A stretch of 64,000 nt of DNA from an uncultured Oscillospiraceae bacterium (GTDB lineage Bacteria > Bacillota > Clostridia > Oscillospirales > Oscillospiraceae), in assembly GCA_934613505.1 (NCBI GenBank), contig CAKTTB010000003.1, positions 1 to 64,000 of the forward strand, given 5' to 3'. The notes beneath the pieces were generated by a model, which saw nothing but the letters and a program-made list of their open reading frames with translations, made no database searches and was not told where the DNA came from. Positions within the stretch are counted from its first letter, which is position 1; every line of letters starts with the position of its first letter. Shown piece by piece: positions 1 through 7,629 of the stretch. Both the position numbers and the translations under genes were made by a program.

Positions 1-149
1 TCATGCGTCTGCATAGCGTCTTGCTGTGCGGGCGCATTTCTTTTGCTTTGCCTCGGGCCAACTTGGCCCGAAGTCCAACCCCGGTGCCGCTCCCCGCCGT
101 ACCCCATTCAGATTCGCCCACTTCAAATAATCTGAATGAGGTACACAAG
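1..149 (+). other. Mobile-element leader with two inverted repeats
   Basis: No gene was recognised here. Two inverted repeats are visible. The first is 54-61 with 63-70 (CGGGCCAA / TTGGCCCG, one-base loop). The second is 105-114 with 129-138 (CATTCAGATT / AATCTGAATG, 14-nt loop). The second hairpin ends directly at the GAGGT ribosome site (138-142) of the next gene, so it may be an upstream terminator or a translation control. The window starts inside the element, so what lies to the left is unknown. Confidence 0.5.
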
Positions 150-569
150 ATGAAAGAAATCAATTTGCGGGAGTATTACCCGTTTTATAACATGGACGTT
201 TATCTGGAAGTGTCTGACGAGATCGCCGGTCAGCTCGACCGCTTCAAGCTGGATGAGGAAGCGCACCGCGTCCGTATTCTGCGCGCAAAGGCGTATTTCT
301 CGCTGGATCGCGGCGATGGCATTGAAAAGGACGCCTTGCAGAAACCGCCGCAGCCGTTGGAGCTGATTTTGAAAGCAGAGCAGGCAGAACGTCTGAACGC
401 CGCACTCCGTTCTTTGAGCGAGCGTCAACGCCGCCGACTTCTGGCGTTCTATCTGGATGGCAAGAGCAAATCGCAGATTGCCAGAGAGGAGGGCGTCAGA
501 GAGAACAGCGTCCGTGAAAGTATCCAAGGCGGTTTGATGCGCTTGAAAAAATCCTTGAAAAATTTCTAA
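150..569 (+). CDS. Sigma-70 region-4-like DNA-binding protein of a mobile element
   Basis: The product is 139 aa. The last ~55 residues resemble sigma-70 region 4: a 'LSERQRRRLLAFYLDGKSKS' helix, then QIAREEGV and ENSVRESI as the helix-turn-helix, ending in a basic LKKSLKNF tail. No region 2 is present, so it cannot be a complete sigma factor. Such short proteins are common cargo or regulators on clostridial conjugative elements that carry large serine recombinases, which fits the recombinase at 1356. I chose the ATG at 150 because GAGGT at 138-142 precedes it. The frame is open further upstream, but that stretch is arginine/proline-rich and lacks a ribosome site. The regulatory target is unknown. 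Confidence 0.75.
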   Translation: MKEINLREYYPFYNMDVYLEVSDEIAGQLDRFKLDEEAHRVRILRAKAYFSLDRGDGIEKDALQKPPQPLELILKAEQAERLNAALRSLSERQRRRLLAFYLDGKSKSQIAREEGVRENSVRESIQGGLMRLKKSLKNF

Positions 570-589
570 GTACACCCTCGAAATTGCCG

Positions 590-1020
590 CTTTTTTGTAC
601 TGGTATATGAGAAGCGGTTTGCACCGCGTCCATGTACCTTGAAAACCGCATAGACATCGTGATAAGTGAAGTTTCCGATTGACCTTTTCGGTCTGTACCG
701 CCATGACGGTAGGATGCCCACAGCTTGCGGGCATCCCATTCGAGCGATCCGTGCAGACTGGCTCTGCGCGTGGCAGCGTTTGAGCAGCTCATCCGGAAAC
801 CGAACCTCCTGCTACGGCCTCCCACTGACTTGAGGGGGATTCCTGCGGCGTGCGTGAGCCTTACAAGCCACGGCGCTGCGGGAATGGGTTGTTTGCCAAG
901 AACAGCTTATGACGGTCCCAGAGGCGCAGCGCGCCTCTCGCCGGGGGATGAGAGAAATACGGCGATTACATTCGACATACTTCAAGCAGCCGCACCGATA
1001 TTACCGGTGCGGCTGCTTTC
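590..1020 (+). ncRNA. Candidate structured RNA in the mobile element
   Basis: This stretch has no convincing gene but is dense in inverted repeats. They are 712-719/729-736 (GGATGCCC / GGGCATCC), a 12-bp stem 839-850/874-885 with one G-T and several wobble-compatible pairs enclosing a nested 853-856/869-872 stem, and 921-927/931-937 (GAGGCGC / GCGCCTC). It ends in a strong terminator-like hairpin at 985-1019. This is what a folded RNA of about 400 nt with its own terminator would look like. Alternatives are a long structured leader for the 60-aa protein or the element's origin of transfer. No RNA family is assigned. Confidence 0.4.
985..1020 (+). terminator. Rho-independent terminator-like hairpin
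   Basis: A perfect 14-bp stem (985-998 with 1006-1019) encloses a 7-nt loop and runs into TTT. It lies 19 bp before the ATG of the 60-aa protein, with the ribosome site AAAGCGGAGG between them. It could therefore also attenuate that gene. Confidence 0.7.
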
Positions 1021-1038
1021 AAAGCGGAGGAATCTAAA

Positions 1039-1221
1039 ATGAGTGACACTGTTTTGCAGATCATGCAGCCGACAAACCCGGTCGAGCCGCCGTATCAATA
1101 CATGATGATCGACGGCTGCAAAGTAAAGGTAAACTATCTCCCAAAACCGTCCGCGCCATCCGCGGGCAAAGTGCTGGACAGAATCCATGAGATTCTGCTT
1201 GCCTCAAGGCTTAAAAAATAG
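1039..1221 (+). CDS. Small hypothetical protein beside the serine recombinase
   Basis: The product is 60 aa and I do not recognise a characterised family. It has a clear ribosome site (GCGGAGG at 1023-1029) spaced well before the ATG. The middle (YQYMMIDGCKVKVNYLPKPS) looks like a short beta-rich segment. The end (VLDRIHEILLASRLKK) looks like a basic amphipathic helix. Small proteins in this position, directly before a large serine recombinase, recur on clostridial elements, so it may be a recombination directionality factor or regulator. That role is inferred from position only. Confidence 0.6.
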   Translation: MSDTVLQIMQPTNPVEPPYQYMMIDGCKVKVNYLPKPSAPSAGKVLDRIHEILLASRLKK

Positions 1222-1355
1222 CCGCCGCACATTTGCATCTTTGTTACCTCGATGCAATAATGATGATGTACTTGTACCTTGAAAATCGAAAATAAAGAAA
1301 ACGGACCGGATACATCATCTTTCAGACGATCTAAGACAGAAACGAGGTATGTATA
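1222..1355 (+). promoter_or_regulatory. Leader of the recombinase gene with a distant inverted repeat
   Basis: The 9-bp inverted repeat GATGATGTA (1262-1270) / TACATCATC (1311-1319) brackets the sequence TGTACCTTGAAAATCG. An almost identical 16-mer occurs at 633-648 before the candidate RNA. The shared block may be a promoter-proximal or recombinase-binding element. A GAGGT ribosome site precedes the recombinase ATG. Confidence 0.4.
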
Positions 1356-2990
1356 ATGGAAAAGACAGTCTATGAACCCAACGTTCCGCGTGTTTACACG
1401 CTTTACAGAGTTTCTACCATCGGTCAGGTTGAAAAAGATGATATTCCGATGCAAAAACAGATTTGCCGTGACTTCGCAAAAAAGCAAGGCTGGGTGGTTG
1501 TCAAGGAGTTTTCGGAAAAAGGCATTTCGGGCTACAAGGTATCCGCCAAAGACCGCGACGCCATTCAGGAAATTCAGCATGATGCTGCGCTTGGCAAATT
1601 CGATATTCTGCTCGTGTTCATGTTTGACCGGCTCGGACGACGGGATGATGAAACACCATTCATTGTAGAATGGTTCGTCAAGAACGGCGTGGAGGTCTGG
1701 AGTGCGATGGAGGGGCAGCAGCGGTTCGACAATCACGTTGACAAGCTGATGAACTACATCCGCTACTGGCAGGCCTCCGGCGAGAGTCTGAAAACCTCGA
1801 TCCGCACGAAAACCCGCTTGGGGCAGCTCACAGAGGAGGGGCATTATACCGGCGGAACAGTTCCGTATGGCTATCGCGCGGTGGATAAAGGCCGCGTCAA
1901 TAAGCGCAACCGCACAGTGCTGGACTTGCAGATCGACGAAGATGAGGCGGAGGTGATTCGCCTGATCTTCCACAAATACGTCGATGAGGGATACGGCGCA
2001 CAGCGCCTTTCTCACTATCTGCATGAGCAGGGCATCAAAAGCCGCGACGGAAAAGGCTTTCCGAACACAACCGTCAACCGGATCATCAAGAACATTGCCT
2101 ATACCGGTATCATCAAAAACGGCGAGTCACAGTCCGGCTATATTGACGAGCTGTGCATCATCGACGTTTCCACCTTTTCCAAGGCACAGGAGATCATGCG
2201 CCAGCGGACGCTCCCGCATGGCAACGTGCCGCTGAACTGCAAGGGAAAATCCCTCTTGGTCGGAAATATTTTCTGCGCCCACTGCGGAAACCGGCTGACG
2301 CTGACGACCAGCGGCAGGCGCGTGTATCGCGCAGATGGCACAGTGAAATACGAACCGCGGATGCGGTACCAGTGCCATTACAATGTCCGACATCCCGGCG
2401 AATGCGACGGACAATCCGGCTATGGCGTGACAAAGCTCGATGGTATTGTGGAGAAAGTGATCCGCATGAAGTTTGCAGAGATCGCTGCCGCGCCGGAATC
2501 CGAGATTCTGAATCACCAGCATAAAAAAGAAATCGAGCTTGCAAGAATCAAGCTCGATCAGGCCAATGCGCATCTGGCAGAGAAGCAGAAAGACCTCTCC
2601 GATTATAAGGCGGAAACGCTGAAAGTCATTCGCGGTCAGAGCAGTCTCAGCGTGGAGCTTCTGAACGCACTGCTGAAAGAAACAGAAACGATGATTGCCC
2701 TGGCGCAGACCCGCATAGACGCGGCACAGACAGAATATGAGTCGCTGCTGGCTTCGGCGGAGAATCTGCGGCAGGAATACGACCGACTGCTCACATGGGC
2801 AGATCTGTTCGACACCTGCTCCTTTGAGGCAAAGAAAATGATCGTTGCGCAATTCGTCAAAGCCGTTCGCGTCAGCCGCGACTACAATATTGAGATTGAC
2901 TTCAACGTGTCTTTTGAGGAATTTCAGAACTTTTCCGTCAAAAATGGGGAGCCAGTTATTTTGCAACCGCTGCGTTCGCATACCGCATAA
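1356..2990 (+). CDS. Large serine recombinase (site-specific integrase/excisionase)
   Basis: The product is 544 aa, typical of large serine recombinases that integrate and excise clostridial elements. The N-terminal resolvase domain (about 12-160) has the nucleophile in YRVST (Ser20) and the FDRLGRR motif. The recombinase domain follows at about 170-290 ('PYGYRAVDKGRVNKR', then 'TVNRIIKNIAYTGIIKNG'). A zinc ribbon starts with CAHCGNRLT and has later cysteines near YQCHY and GECDG. A long coiled coil (about 390-480) precedes the C-terminus. It is the last gene of the element. A terminator follows 8 bp after the stop, then tRNA-Ala. The frame is intact, so it is probably functional. Confidence 0.93.
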   Translation: MEKTVYEPNVPRVYTLYRVSTIGQVEKDDIPMQKQICRDFAKKQGWVVVKEFSEKGISGYKVSAKDRDAIQEIQHDAALGKFDILLVFMFDRLGRRDDETPFIVEWFVKNGVEVWSAMEGQQRFDNHVDKLMNYIRYWQASGESLKTSIRTKTRLGQLTEEGHYTGGTVPYGYRAVDKGRVNKRNRTVLDLQIDEDEAEVIRLIFHKYVDEGYGAQRLSHYLHEQGIKSRDGKGFPNTTVNRIIKNIAYTGIIKNGESQSGYIDELCIIDVSTFSKAQEIMRQRTLPHGNVPLNCKGKSLLVGNIFCAHCGNRLTLTTSGRRVYRADGTVKYEPRMRYQCHYNVRHPGECDGQSGYGVTKLDGIVEKVIRMKFAEIAAAPESEILNHQHKKEIELARIKLDQANAHLAEKQKDLSDYKAETLKVIRGQSSLSVELLNALLKETETMIALAQTRIDAAQTEYESLLASAENLRQEYDRLLTWADLFDTCSFEAKKMIVAQFVKAVRVSRDYNIEIDFNVSFEEFQNFSVKNGEPVILQPLRSHTA

Positions 2991-2997
2991 AAAAGTT

Positions 2998-3033
2998 CGG
3001 GATAATCCGAATTTTATCGGATTATCCCGTATT
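2998..3033. terminator. Terminator between recombinase and tRNA-Ala
   Basis: A perfect 12-bp stem (2998-3009 with 3018-3029) has an 8-nt AT loop and is followed by TATTT. The symmetry suits termination from both the recombinase (+) and the tRNA (-). Confidence 0.75.
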
Positions 3034-3109
3034 TGGTGGACCTGAAGAGACTCGAACTCTCGACCTCTCGGATGCGAACCGAACGCTCTCCCAGCTGAGC
3101 TACAGGCCC
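3034..3109 (-). tRNA. tRNA-Ala (anticodon CGC)
   Basis: The reverse complement folds as a complete 76-nt tRNA. The acceptor stem is GGGCCTG/CAGGTCC, the D arm GCTC...GAGC, and the anticodon stem TTCGG/CCGAG with loop TTCGCAT (anticodon CGC, reading GCG). The T arm is GAGAG-TTCGAGT-CTCTT, and CCA is encoded at the 3' end. The gene ends 44 bp from the recombinase, so it is the likely boundary or target of the mobile element. A 5' fragment of the same gene lies at 3190-3211. Confidence 0.93.
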
Positions 3110-3189
3110 ATTTTTATGAACTTTTTGAGGGTGAACCGCGTGGCTCCCGCATGAGATACAACACGATAGCTAAAACCGTACCGCTTGCG

Positions 3190-3211
3190 CTCCCAGCTGA
3201 GCTACAGGCCC
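3190..3211 (-). pseudogene. Duplicated 5' fragment of tRNA-Ala
   Basis: These 22 bp are identical to the first 22 nt of tRNA-Ala at 3088-3109, displaced by 102 bp, after which similarity ends. The fragment carries the acceptor 5' strand and part of the D arm only. It lies directly downstream of a strong minus-strand promoter. This looks like an attachment-site scar or a partial gene duplication. Confidence 0.8.
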
Positions 3212-3222
3212 GAAACACATGT

Positions 3223-3250
3223 ATTATACCATGATTCGGCGGTTTGTCAA
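3223..3250 (-). promoter_or_regulatory. Promoter for the tRNA-Ala locus
   Basis: On the minus strand TTGACA (3250-3245), a 16-bp spacer and TATAAT (3228-3223) form a near-perfect sigma-A promoter. Transcription would start about 5 nt before the truncated tRNA fragment and reach the intact tRNA about 100 nt later. It is probably the original tRNA promoter. Confidence 0.8.
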
Positions 3251-3422
3251 GGTTTTCTTTTCCGGTTCCGGCAGGGAAAACGAAGATGCGGAAAAAACGG
3301 CTGCGTTCATAAACTGTTTACATTTTTTTATTAAAATAAGCGCAACCGGAATCGGTTTGCTGCGTCTTTGAAGACAGCGCGGGAAAGCACCCGCGAAAAC
3401 TACCCGTTTGGAGGACAAACAA

Positions 3423-4004
3423 ATGAAAAAACTGATCGCATTTCTTCTGGCCGGCGTGATGCTCCTTTCGCTGGCGGCCTGCGCCGCGAAGACGGAGGAC
3501 ACAAACCCGCCTGCATCGGAGGAAGAGACCATCGCCGACGCACTGACGCTTTTGAACACCGTCTGGGCCAGCTATTCCGAGGATGAAAAATTCCCCGCGG
3601 CCGGCGGCGACTATTCTGAGGAAAATATGACGGACGGCGCGCCCGGTAAGGTCGGGCTTGACGATCCTTCCAGTGTGGAATATCTGCTGAGCATTCCCGC
3701 CGCAGACGTGGAAAAGGCGGATGATGCGGCATCTTTGACACACATGATGAATGGCAATACCTTCACCTGCGGCGCGCTGCGCCTGAAGGACGCCGGCGAG
3801 CTGGAAACCACCGCGAAGGATGTCAAGGACTACATCATGGCAAAGCAGTGGATGTGCGGCTTCCCGGACAAGCTGGTCGTTGCCGGCGTCGGCAGCTATC
3901 TGATCGAGGTATACGGCGCAGAGGATCTGGTCAATACCTTCCGTGACAAGCTGCAGGAGGTCTACCCGCAGACCACGATCCTCAGCGATGATCCCATCGC
4001 GTAA
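3423..4004 (+). CDS. Putative lipoprotein, first gene of an acyltransferase cluster
   Basis: The product is 193 aa. The N-terminus MKKLIAFLLA with lipobox LAAC (Cys20) is a type II signal, so the protein should be anchored to the outer face of the membrane. The mature part is acidic and begins with a spacer rich in E and T. I do not recognise a characterised domain, although small clostridial lipoproteins of this style often stand beside MBOAT and DHHW genes. The start is the ATG at 3423, with GGAGG at 3410-3414. An in-frame TTG at 3408 overlaps that ribosome site and is rejected. It ends 29 bp before the MBOAT gene and is probably co-transcribed. Confidence 0.8.
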   Translation: MKKLIAFLLAGVMLLSLAACAAKTEDTNPPASEEETIADALTLLNTVWASYSEDEKFPAAGGDYSEENMTDGAPGKVGLDDPSSVEYLLSIPAADVEKADDAASLTHMMNGNTFTCGALRLKDAGELETTAKDVKDYIMAKQWMCGFPDKLVVAGVGSYLIEVYGAEDLVNTFRDKLQEVYPQTTILSDDPIA

Positions 4005-4033
4005 ATCCATAATCAGAAACCAGTGAGGCTGCC

Positions 4034-5434
4034 ATGCTGTTTTCCAGTGTTCCATTTTTATTCTATTTTCTGCCCTGCGTTCTGCTCGTCTATTTTATTG
4101 TCCCCGGAAAACTGAAAAACAGCGTGCTGCTTCTGGCAAGCCTCATCTTCTATGGCTGGGGCGAGCCGCGGTATCTGCCGGTCATGGCGGTGTCGATTTT
4201 GCAGGGCTATGTGTTTGGCCTTCTGATCGAGCGTTTCCGCGGCCGGCCGCTTGCCCGCGTGTTTTTGACAGTCTCCGTGCTGCTGAGCCTCGGGATGCTG
4301 GCATATTTCAAATACGCGGATTTCATGATCGCCAATCTGAACGCGCTGACGGGCCTTTCCGTTCCGCTTCTGCGGATCACGCTTCCGATCGGCATCAGCT
4401 TTTATACCTTCCAGATCCTCAGCTACGCGGTCGACGTCTACCGCGGGACCGTCCCGGCGCAGCGGAACCTGATCGATCTGGCGGTCTACATCGCCATGTT
4501 CCCGCAGCTGATCGCCGGTCCGATCGTCCGCTATGCGGACGTGGCCGGGCAGCTGCATGTGCGCAGCCACAACCTGCCGGACGCAGCATACGGCGTGCGC
4601 CGGTTCGTGCTGGGGCTGGCAAAGAAGATCCTGCTTGCAAACCTGCTCGGCGAGCTTGTGTCGGCCTTTCATGCGTCGGCAGATCTGTCCGTACTCTATT
4701 ACTGGCTGGGGGCTGCGGCCTTCATGCTGCAGATCTATTATGACTTTTCCGGCTACAGCGATATGGCCATCGGCCTTGGGCGCATCTTCGGCTTCCGCTT
4801 CCCGGAAAACTTTGACCACCCGTACTGCGCCGGGAGCATCACAGAGTTCTGGCGGCGCTGGCACATTTCGCTTGGCTCATGGTTCCGGGATTACCTCTAT
4901 ATCCCGCTGGGCGGGAACCGGAAGGGGAAGGCACGGCAGCTGCTGAACATCCTGCTCGTCTGGCTCGCCACGGGCTTGTGGCACGGGGCGGCGTGGAATT
5001 TCGTTCTATGGGGGCTGCTGTTCGCGGTCCTGCTGACGATAGAAAAGCTGTGGCTGCTGCCGCGGCTTGAAAAGCGGCGTGTGCTTGGGCACGTCTATGT
5101 GCTGTTTTTCGTGCTGCTTGGCTTTGTGCTGTTTGACGCGGAGAGCCTGAAGGCTGCCGCATCGTCCATCCGCGCCATGTTCTTTGCCGGGGGACTCCCG
5201 GCCATCAGCGCGGAGAGCCTCTATCAGCTGCGCAGCAACGCATGGCTCCTGCTTCTGGCCGTGGTCGGGGCAACGCCGCTGCCGCAGCGTCTGGCCGCCG
5301 GGCTTGCCGCAAAGCGGCACGGCACGAAAGTTCTTGCGGTGCTGGAGCCGATTTTTCTTCTGGCGCTGCTCGCCGTCTGCACGGCCTTTCTGGTGGACGG
5401 CTCGTTCAATCCGTTTTTGTATTTCCGATTTTAG
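4034..5434 (+). CDS. MBOAT-family membrane O-acyltransferase (AlgI/DltB-like)
   Basis: The product is 466 aa with about ten hydrophobic segments spread along its length. Conserved MBOAT features are 'SITEFWRRWHISLGSWFRDY' followed by LYIPLGGNRKG, and the catalytic-histidine motif LWHGAAWNFVLWG. AlgI-type proteins carry acetyl groups across the membrane to modify exported polysaccharides. The acceptor here is unknown. The neighbouring DHHW protein is the usual extracytoplasmic partner, so I infer O-acetylation of a surface polymer. Transfer of D-Ala as in DltB is unlikely because dltA and dltC are absent nearby. Confidence 0.9.
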   Translation: MLFSSVPFLFYFLPCVLLVYFIVPGKLKNSVLLLASLIFYGWGEPRYLPVMAVSILQGYVFGLLIERFRGRPLARVFLTVSVLLSLGMLAYFKYADFMIANLNALTGLSVPLLRITLPIGISFYTFQILSYAVDVYRGTVPAQRNLIDLAVYIAMFPQLIAGPIVRYADVAGQLHVRSHNLPDAAYGVRRFVLGLAKKILLANLLGELVSAFHASADLSVLYYWLGAAAFMLQIYYDFSGYSDMAIGLGRIFGFRFPENFDHPYCAGSITEFWRRWHISLGSWFRDYLYIPLGGNRKGKARQLLNILLVWLATGLWHGAAWNFVLWGLLFAVLLTIEKLWLLPRLEKRRVLGHVYVLFFVLLGFVLFDAESLKAAASSIRAMFFAGGLPAISAESLYQLRSNAWLLLLAVVGATPLPQRLAAGLAAKRHGTKVLAVLEPIFLLALLAVCTAFLVDGSFNPFLYFRF

Positions 5435-5443
5435 GAGGATTCC

Positions 5444-6541
5444 ATGGAAAAGCGAAAAAATATCGCGGTCGTGCTTTTTCCAGCGGTGTTCCTGCTCGTG
5501 TTTCTCATCTGGGGACTTCTGAAGCCGGACGCAGACATTTCACAGAGCGAGCGGCGGAAGCTGGTGCAGAAGCCGGAGCTGACGGCCGCGTCGGTGTGGA
5601 GCGGGAGCTTCATGTCGGAGTTTGAAGCCTACACGCTCGATCAGTTCCCGCTGCGCGAGCGCTTCCGGCAGCTGCGGGCCCTGACCGCGACCGGTCTTCT
5701 TGGGCAGAAGGACAGCCACGGGATCTATCTCGCAGACGGCTATGCGGCCAAGCTCGATTACCCGCTGAATGACGATTCTGTCCGGCACGCGCTGGACAGC
5801 TTCCGGCGCGTCTATGACAGCTATCTTGCTGGGACGGACGTGAAGATCTATTCTGCCGTCATCCCGGACAAGGGACAGTATCTGGCGCAGGAACACGGAT
5901 ATCCGGCGATGGACTTTGCCGCCCTGCAGACCGCCGTACAGCAGGGCATGCCGTATGCCTCGTACATCGATCTGACGCCCGTGCTGGGGCTGGACTGTTT
6001 CTATAAGACCGACCTGCACTGGCGGCAGGAGGCGCTCCTGCCTGCGGCCAAACTGCTGGCGGACAGCATGGGTGTCACGCTCACACAAAGCTATGAGACC
6101 GTCACGTCCGATACGCCGTTCTGCGGCGTCTATTCCGGCCAGTCCGCCCTGCCGATGCAGCCGGATACACTTCGTTATCTGACAAACAAAACCCTGCAGG
6201 CCTGCACCGTCTATGACTATGAGACGGGCCGCGAAGGGGCAGTGTACGCGCTGGACGAGCTGAAAGGGGAGGACCCATACGCCGTCTTCCTCTCTGGTTC
6301 CAGAGCGCTCCTGACGATCACCAACCCTTCGGCCGAAGATGGCCGCGAGCTTGTCATCTTCCGGGATTCTTTCGGCAGCAGCCTTGCGCCGCTCCTCATT
6401 GAGGGCTACGCGAAGATCACGCTGGTCGATATCCGCTATCTGGTGCCGGAGCTCCTCGGAAACTGGCTCAGCTTTGACGGGCAGGATGTGCTGTTCCTTT
6501 ACAGCGCAGCCGTCCTGAACAACAGCGAAACGATCAAATAA
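5444..6541 (+). CDS. DHHW family protein (AlgJ/AlgX-like acetylation partner)
   Basis: The product is 365 aa with one N-terminal membrane segment (about 7-24) and an extracytoplasmic remainder. The family signature appears as KTDLHWRQEALLPAA, preceded by SAVIPDKGQYL and followed by FRDSFGSSLAPLL, which carries the SGNH-like serine. Proteins of this fold help transfer acyl groups delivered by an MBOAT partner. The gene starts 9 bp after the MBOAT gene with AGGAGG just upstream, so the two are translated from one message. The substrate is not deducible from sequence. Confidence 0.85.
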   Translation: MEKRKNIAVVLFPAVFLLVFLIWGLLKPDADISQSERRKLVQKPELTAASVWSGSFMSEFEAYTLDQFPLRERFRQLRALTATGLLGQKDSHGIYLADGYAAKLDYPLNDDSVRHALDSFRRVYDSYLAGTDVKIYSAVIPDKGQYLAQEHGYPAMDFAALQTAVQQGMPYASYIDLTPVLGLDCFYKTDLHWRQEALLPAAKLLADSMGVTLTQSYETVTSDTPFCGVYSGQSALPMQPDTLRYLTNKTLQACTVYDYETGREGAVYALDELKGEDPYAVFLSGSRALLTITNPSAEDGRELVIFRDSFGSSLAPLLIEGYAKITLVDIRYLVPELLGNWLSFDGQDVLFLYSAAVLNNSETIK

Positions 6542-6547
6542 TAACAG

Positions 6548-6585
6548 CAACAGCCGCGCTGCAGATGCAGCGCGGCTGTTGTTAT
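6548..6585. terminator. Bidirectional terminator
   Basis: A perfect 16-bp stem (6548-6563 with 6566-6581) with a 2-nt apex lies between the convergent DHHW and aminotransferase genes and is followed by TTATT. Confidence 0.8.
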
Positions 6586-6588
6586 TGC

Positions 6589-7629
6589 TTACATGCACCG
6601 CTGCAGCGCGGCGGCAAACGCTTCGTTTTCCGCCTGCAGGCGGACGGCGATCCGGTACCAGCCCGGGCCAAGTCCATGGTAATTGGCGCAGCTGCGGATG
6701 GAGATCTTCTCTTTGCGCAGAGCGTCGTCCAGTCCGACAGGCCCCTGGAAGAGCAGATAGTTGGCGTCTGACGGGCAGACGAAGCAGCCGGCTTCGACAA
6801 GCACCTTCTGCAGGTACGCCCGCTGCGGCGGCAGATAGGCCCGCGTGTTCAGCAGAAACTCCGTCTGCTGCAGCGCGGCTGCGCCGGCACTCTGCGCCAG
6901 AACAGAGACGTTCCACGGCTGAACGGCGGCGGACATCCGCTCCAGAAGCGCGTGGTCCGCGCTCAGGCAGTAGCCCAGCCGGACGCCGGCCAGCGCATAG
7001 CTTTTCGTAAACGCCTTGAGGATCAGCAGCTGCGGATCGTCCTGCAGCTGCTCCTTCATGCTCTGGCCCTCCGTAAAGTCAAGAAAGCACTCGTCCAGCA
7101 GCACCCGGATGTTCCTCCGGTGGCACAGTGCCAGCACCTCGCGGAGCAGCGCCTGCGGGAACAGCCGGCCGGTCGGATTGTTCGGCGTGCAGAGAAACAG
7201 AACGTCCGGGTGAAGTTCCTCTATCGCCTGCAGGAGCGTGTGCTGCGGCAGAAAGCCGTCTTCCCAGTGGAGCGGGAACGTGTGCATCTGCCCGCCGAAA
7301 TGGCAAAACGCCGCGGCATACTCTGAAAAGGTCGGCGCGAGCGTCAGCGCGTTTCGGGCGCGGACGGCGTCGCAGAACGCATAGATCAGCTCTGCCGCGC
7401 CGCTTCCGCAGAGGACGTCCGACGGCCGGACGTTCTCGTGCGCGGCAATGGCGGCCCGCAGCGCCCGGCAATAGGGGTCGGGATACTGCCGCACCAGCGG
7501 CAACGCGCGCTGCATCGCGTCCAGAACGGCCGGCGGCGTGCCAAAGGGATTGATATTCGCGGAAAAGTCCAGAAGGACCGGAGCGGCGTACACATCGCCG
7601 CCGTGGGGATTTTGTTGATTGTAAAGCAT
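6589..7629 (-). CDS. Class I/II aminotransferase, CobD/HisC-like
   Basis: The product is 346 aa with the fold-type I PLP enzyme pattern: NPHGGD at the N-terminus, LDFSANINPFG, CTPNNPTGRLF, LLDECFLDF, and the PLP lysine in LKAFTKSYALAGVRLGY. The HGGD plus FSANINP combination is typical of L-threonine-O-3-phosphate decarboxylase (CobD). Histidinol-phosphate aminotransferase is the close alternative. No other cobalamin or histidine genes lie in the window, so the role is uncertain. No ribosome site is obvious before the ATG, but starting later would lose the conserved N-terminus. It is a single gene facing the DHHW gene. Confidence 0.85.
   Translation of the reverse strand: MLYNQQNPHGGDVYAAPVLLDFSANINPFGTPPAVLDAMQRALPLVRQYPDPYCRALRAAIAAHENVRPSDVLCGSGAAELIYAFCDAVRARNALTLAPTFSEYAAAFCHFGGQMHTFPLHWEDGFLPQHTLLQAIEELHPDVLFLCTPNNPTGRLFPQALLREVLALCHRRNIRVLLDECFLDFTEGQSMKEQLQDDPQLLILKAFTKSYALAGVRLGYCLSADHALLERMSAAVQPWNVSVLAQSAGAAALQQTEFLLNTRAYLPPQRAYLQKVLVEAGCFVCPSDANYLLFQGPVGLDDALRKEKISIRSCANYHGLGPGWYRIAVRLQAENEAFAAALQRCM

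Noticed and set aside
725-1042. Open frame of 105 aa on the plus strand
   Set aside because: No ribosome site, arginine/proline-rich unlike real proteins, and it lies across several strong hairpins of the candidate RNA region.
3110-3189. A second, degraded tRNA gene between the intact tRNA and its 5' fragment
   Set aside because: Beyond the 22-nt match I could not fold an anticodon or T arm, so only a 5' fragment is supported.
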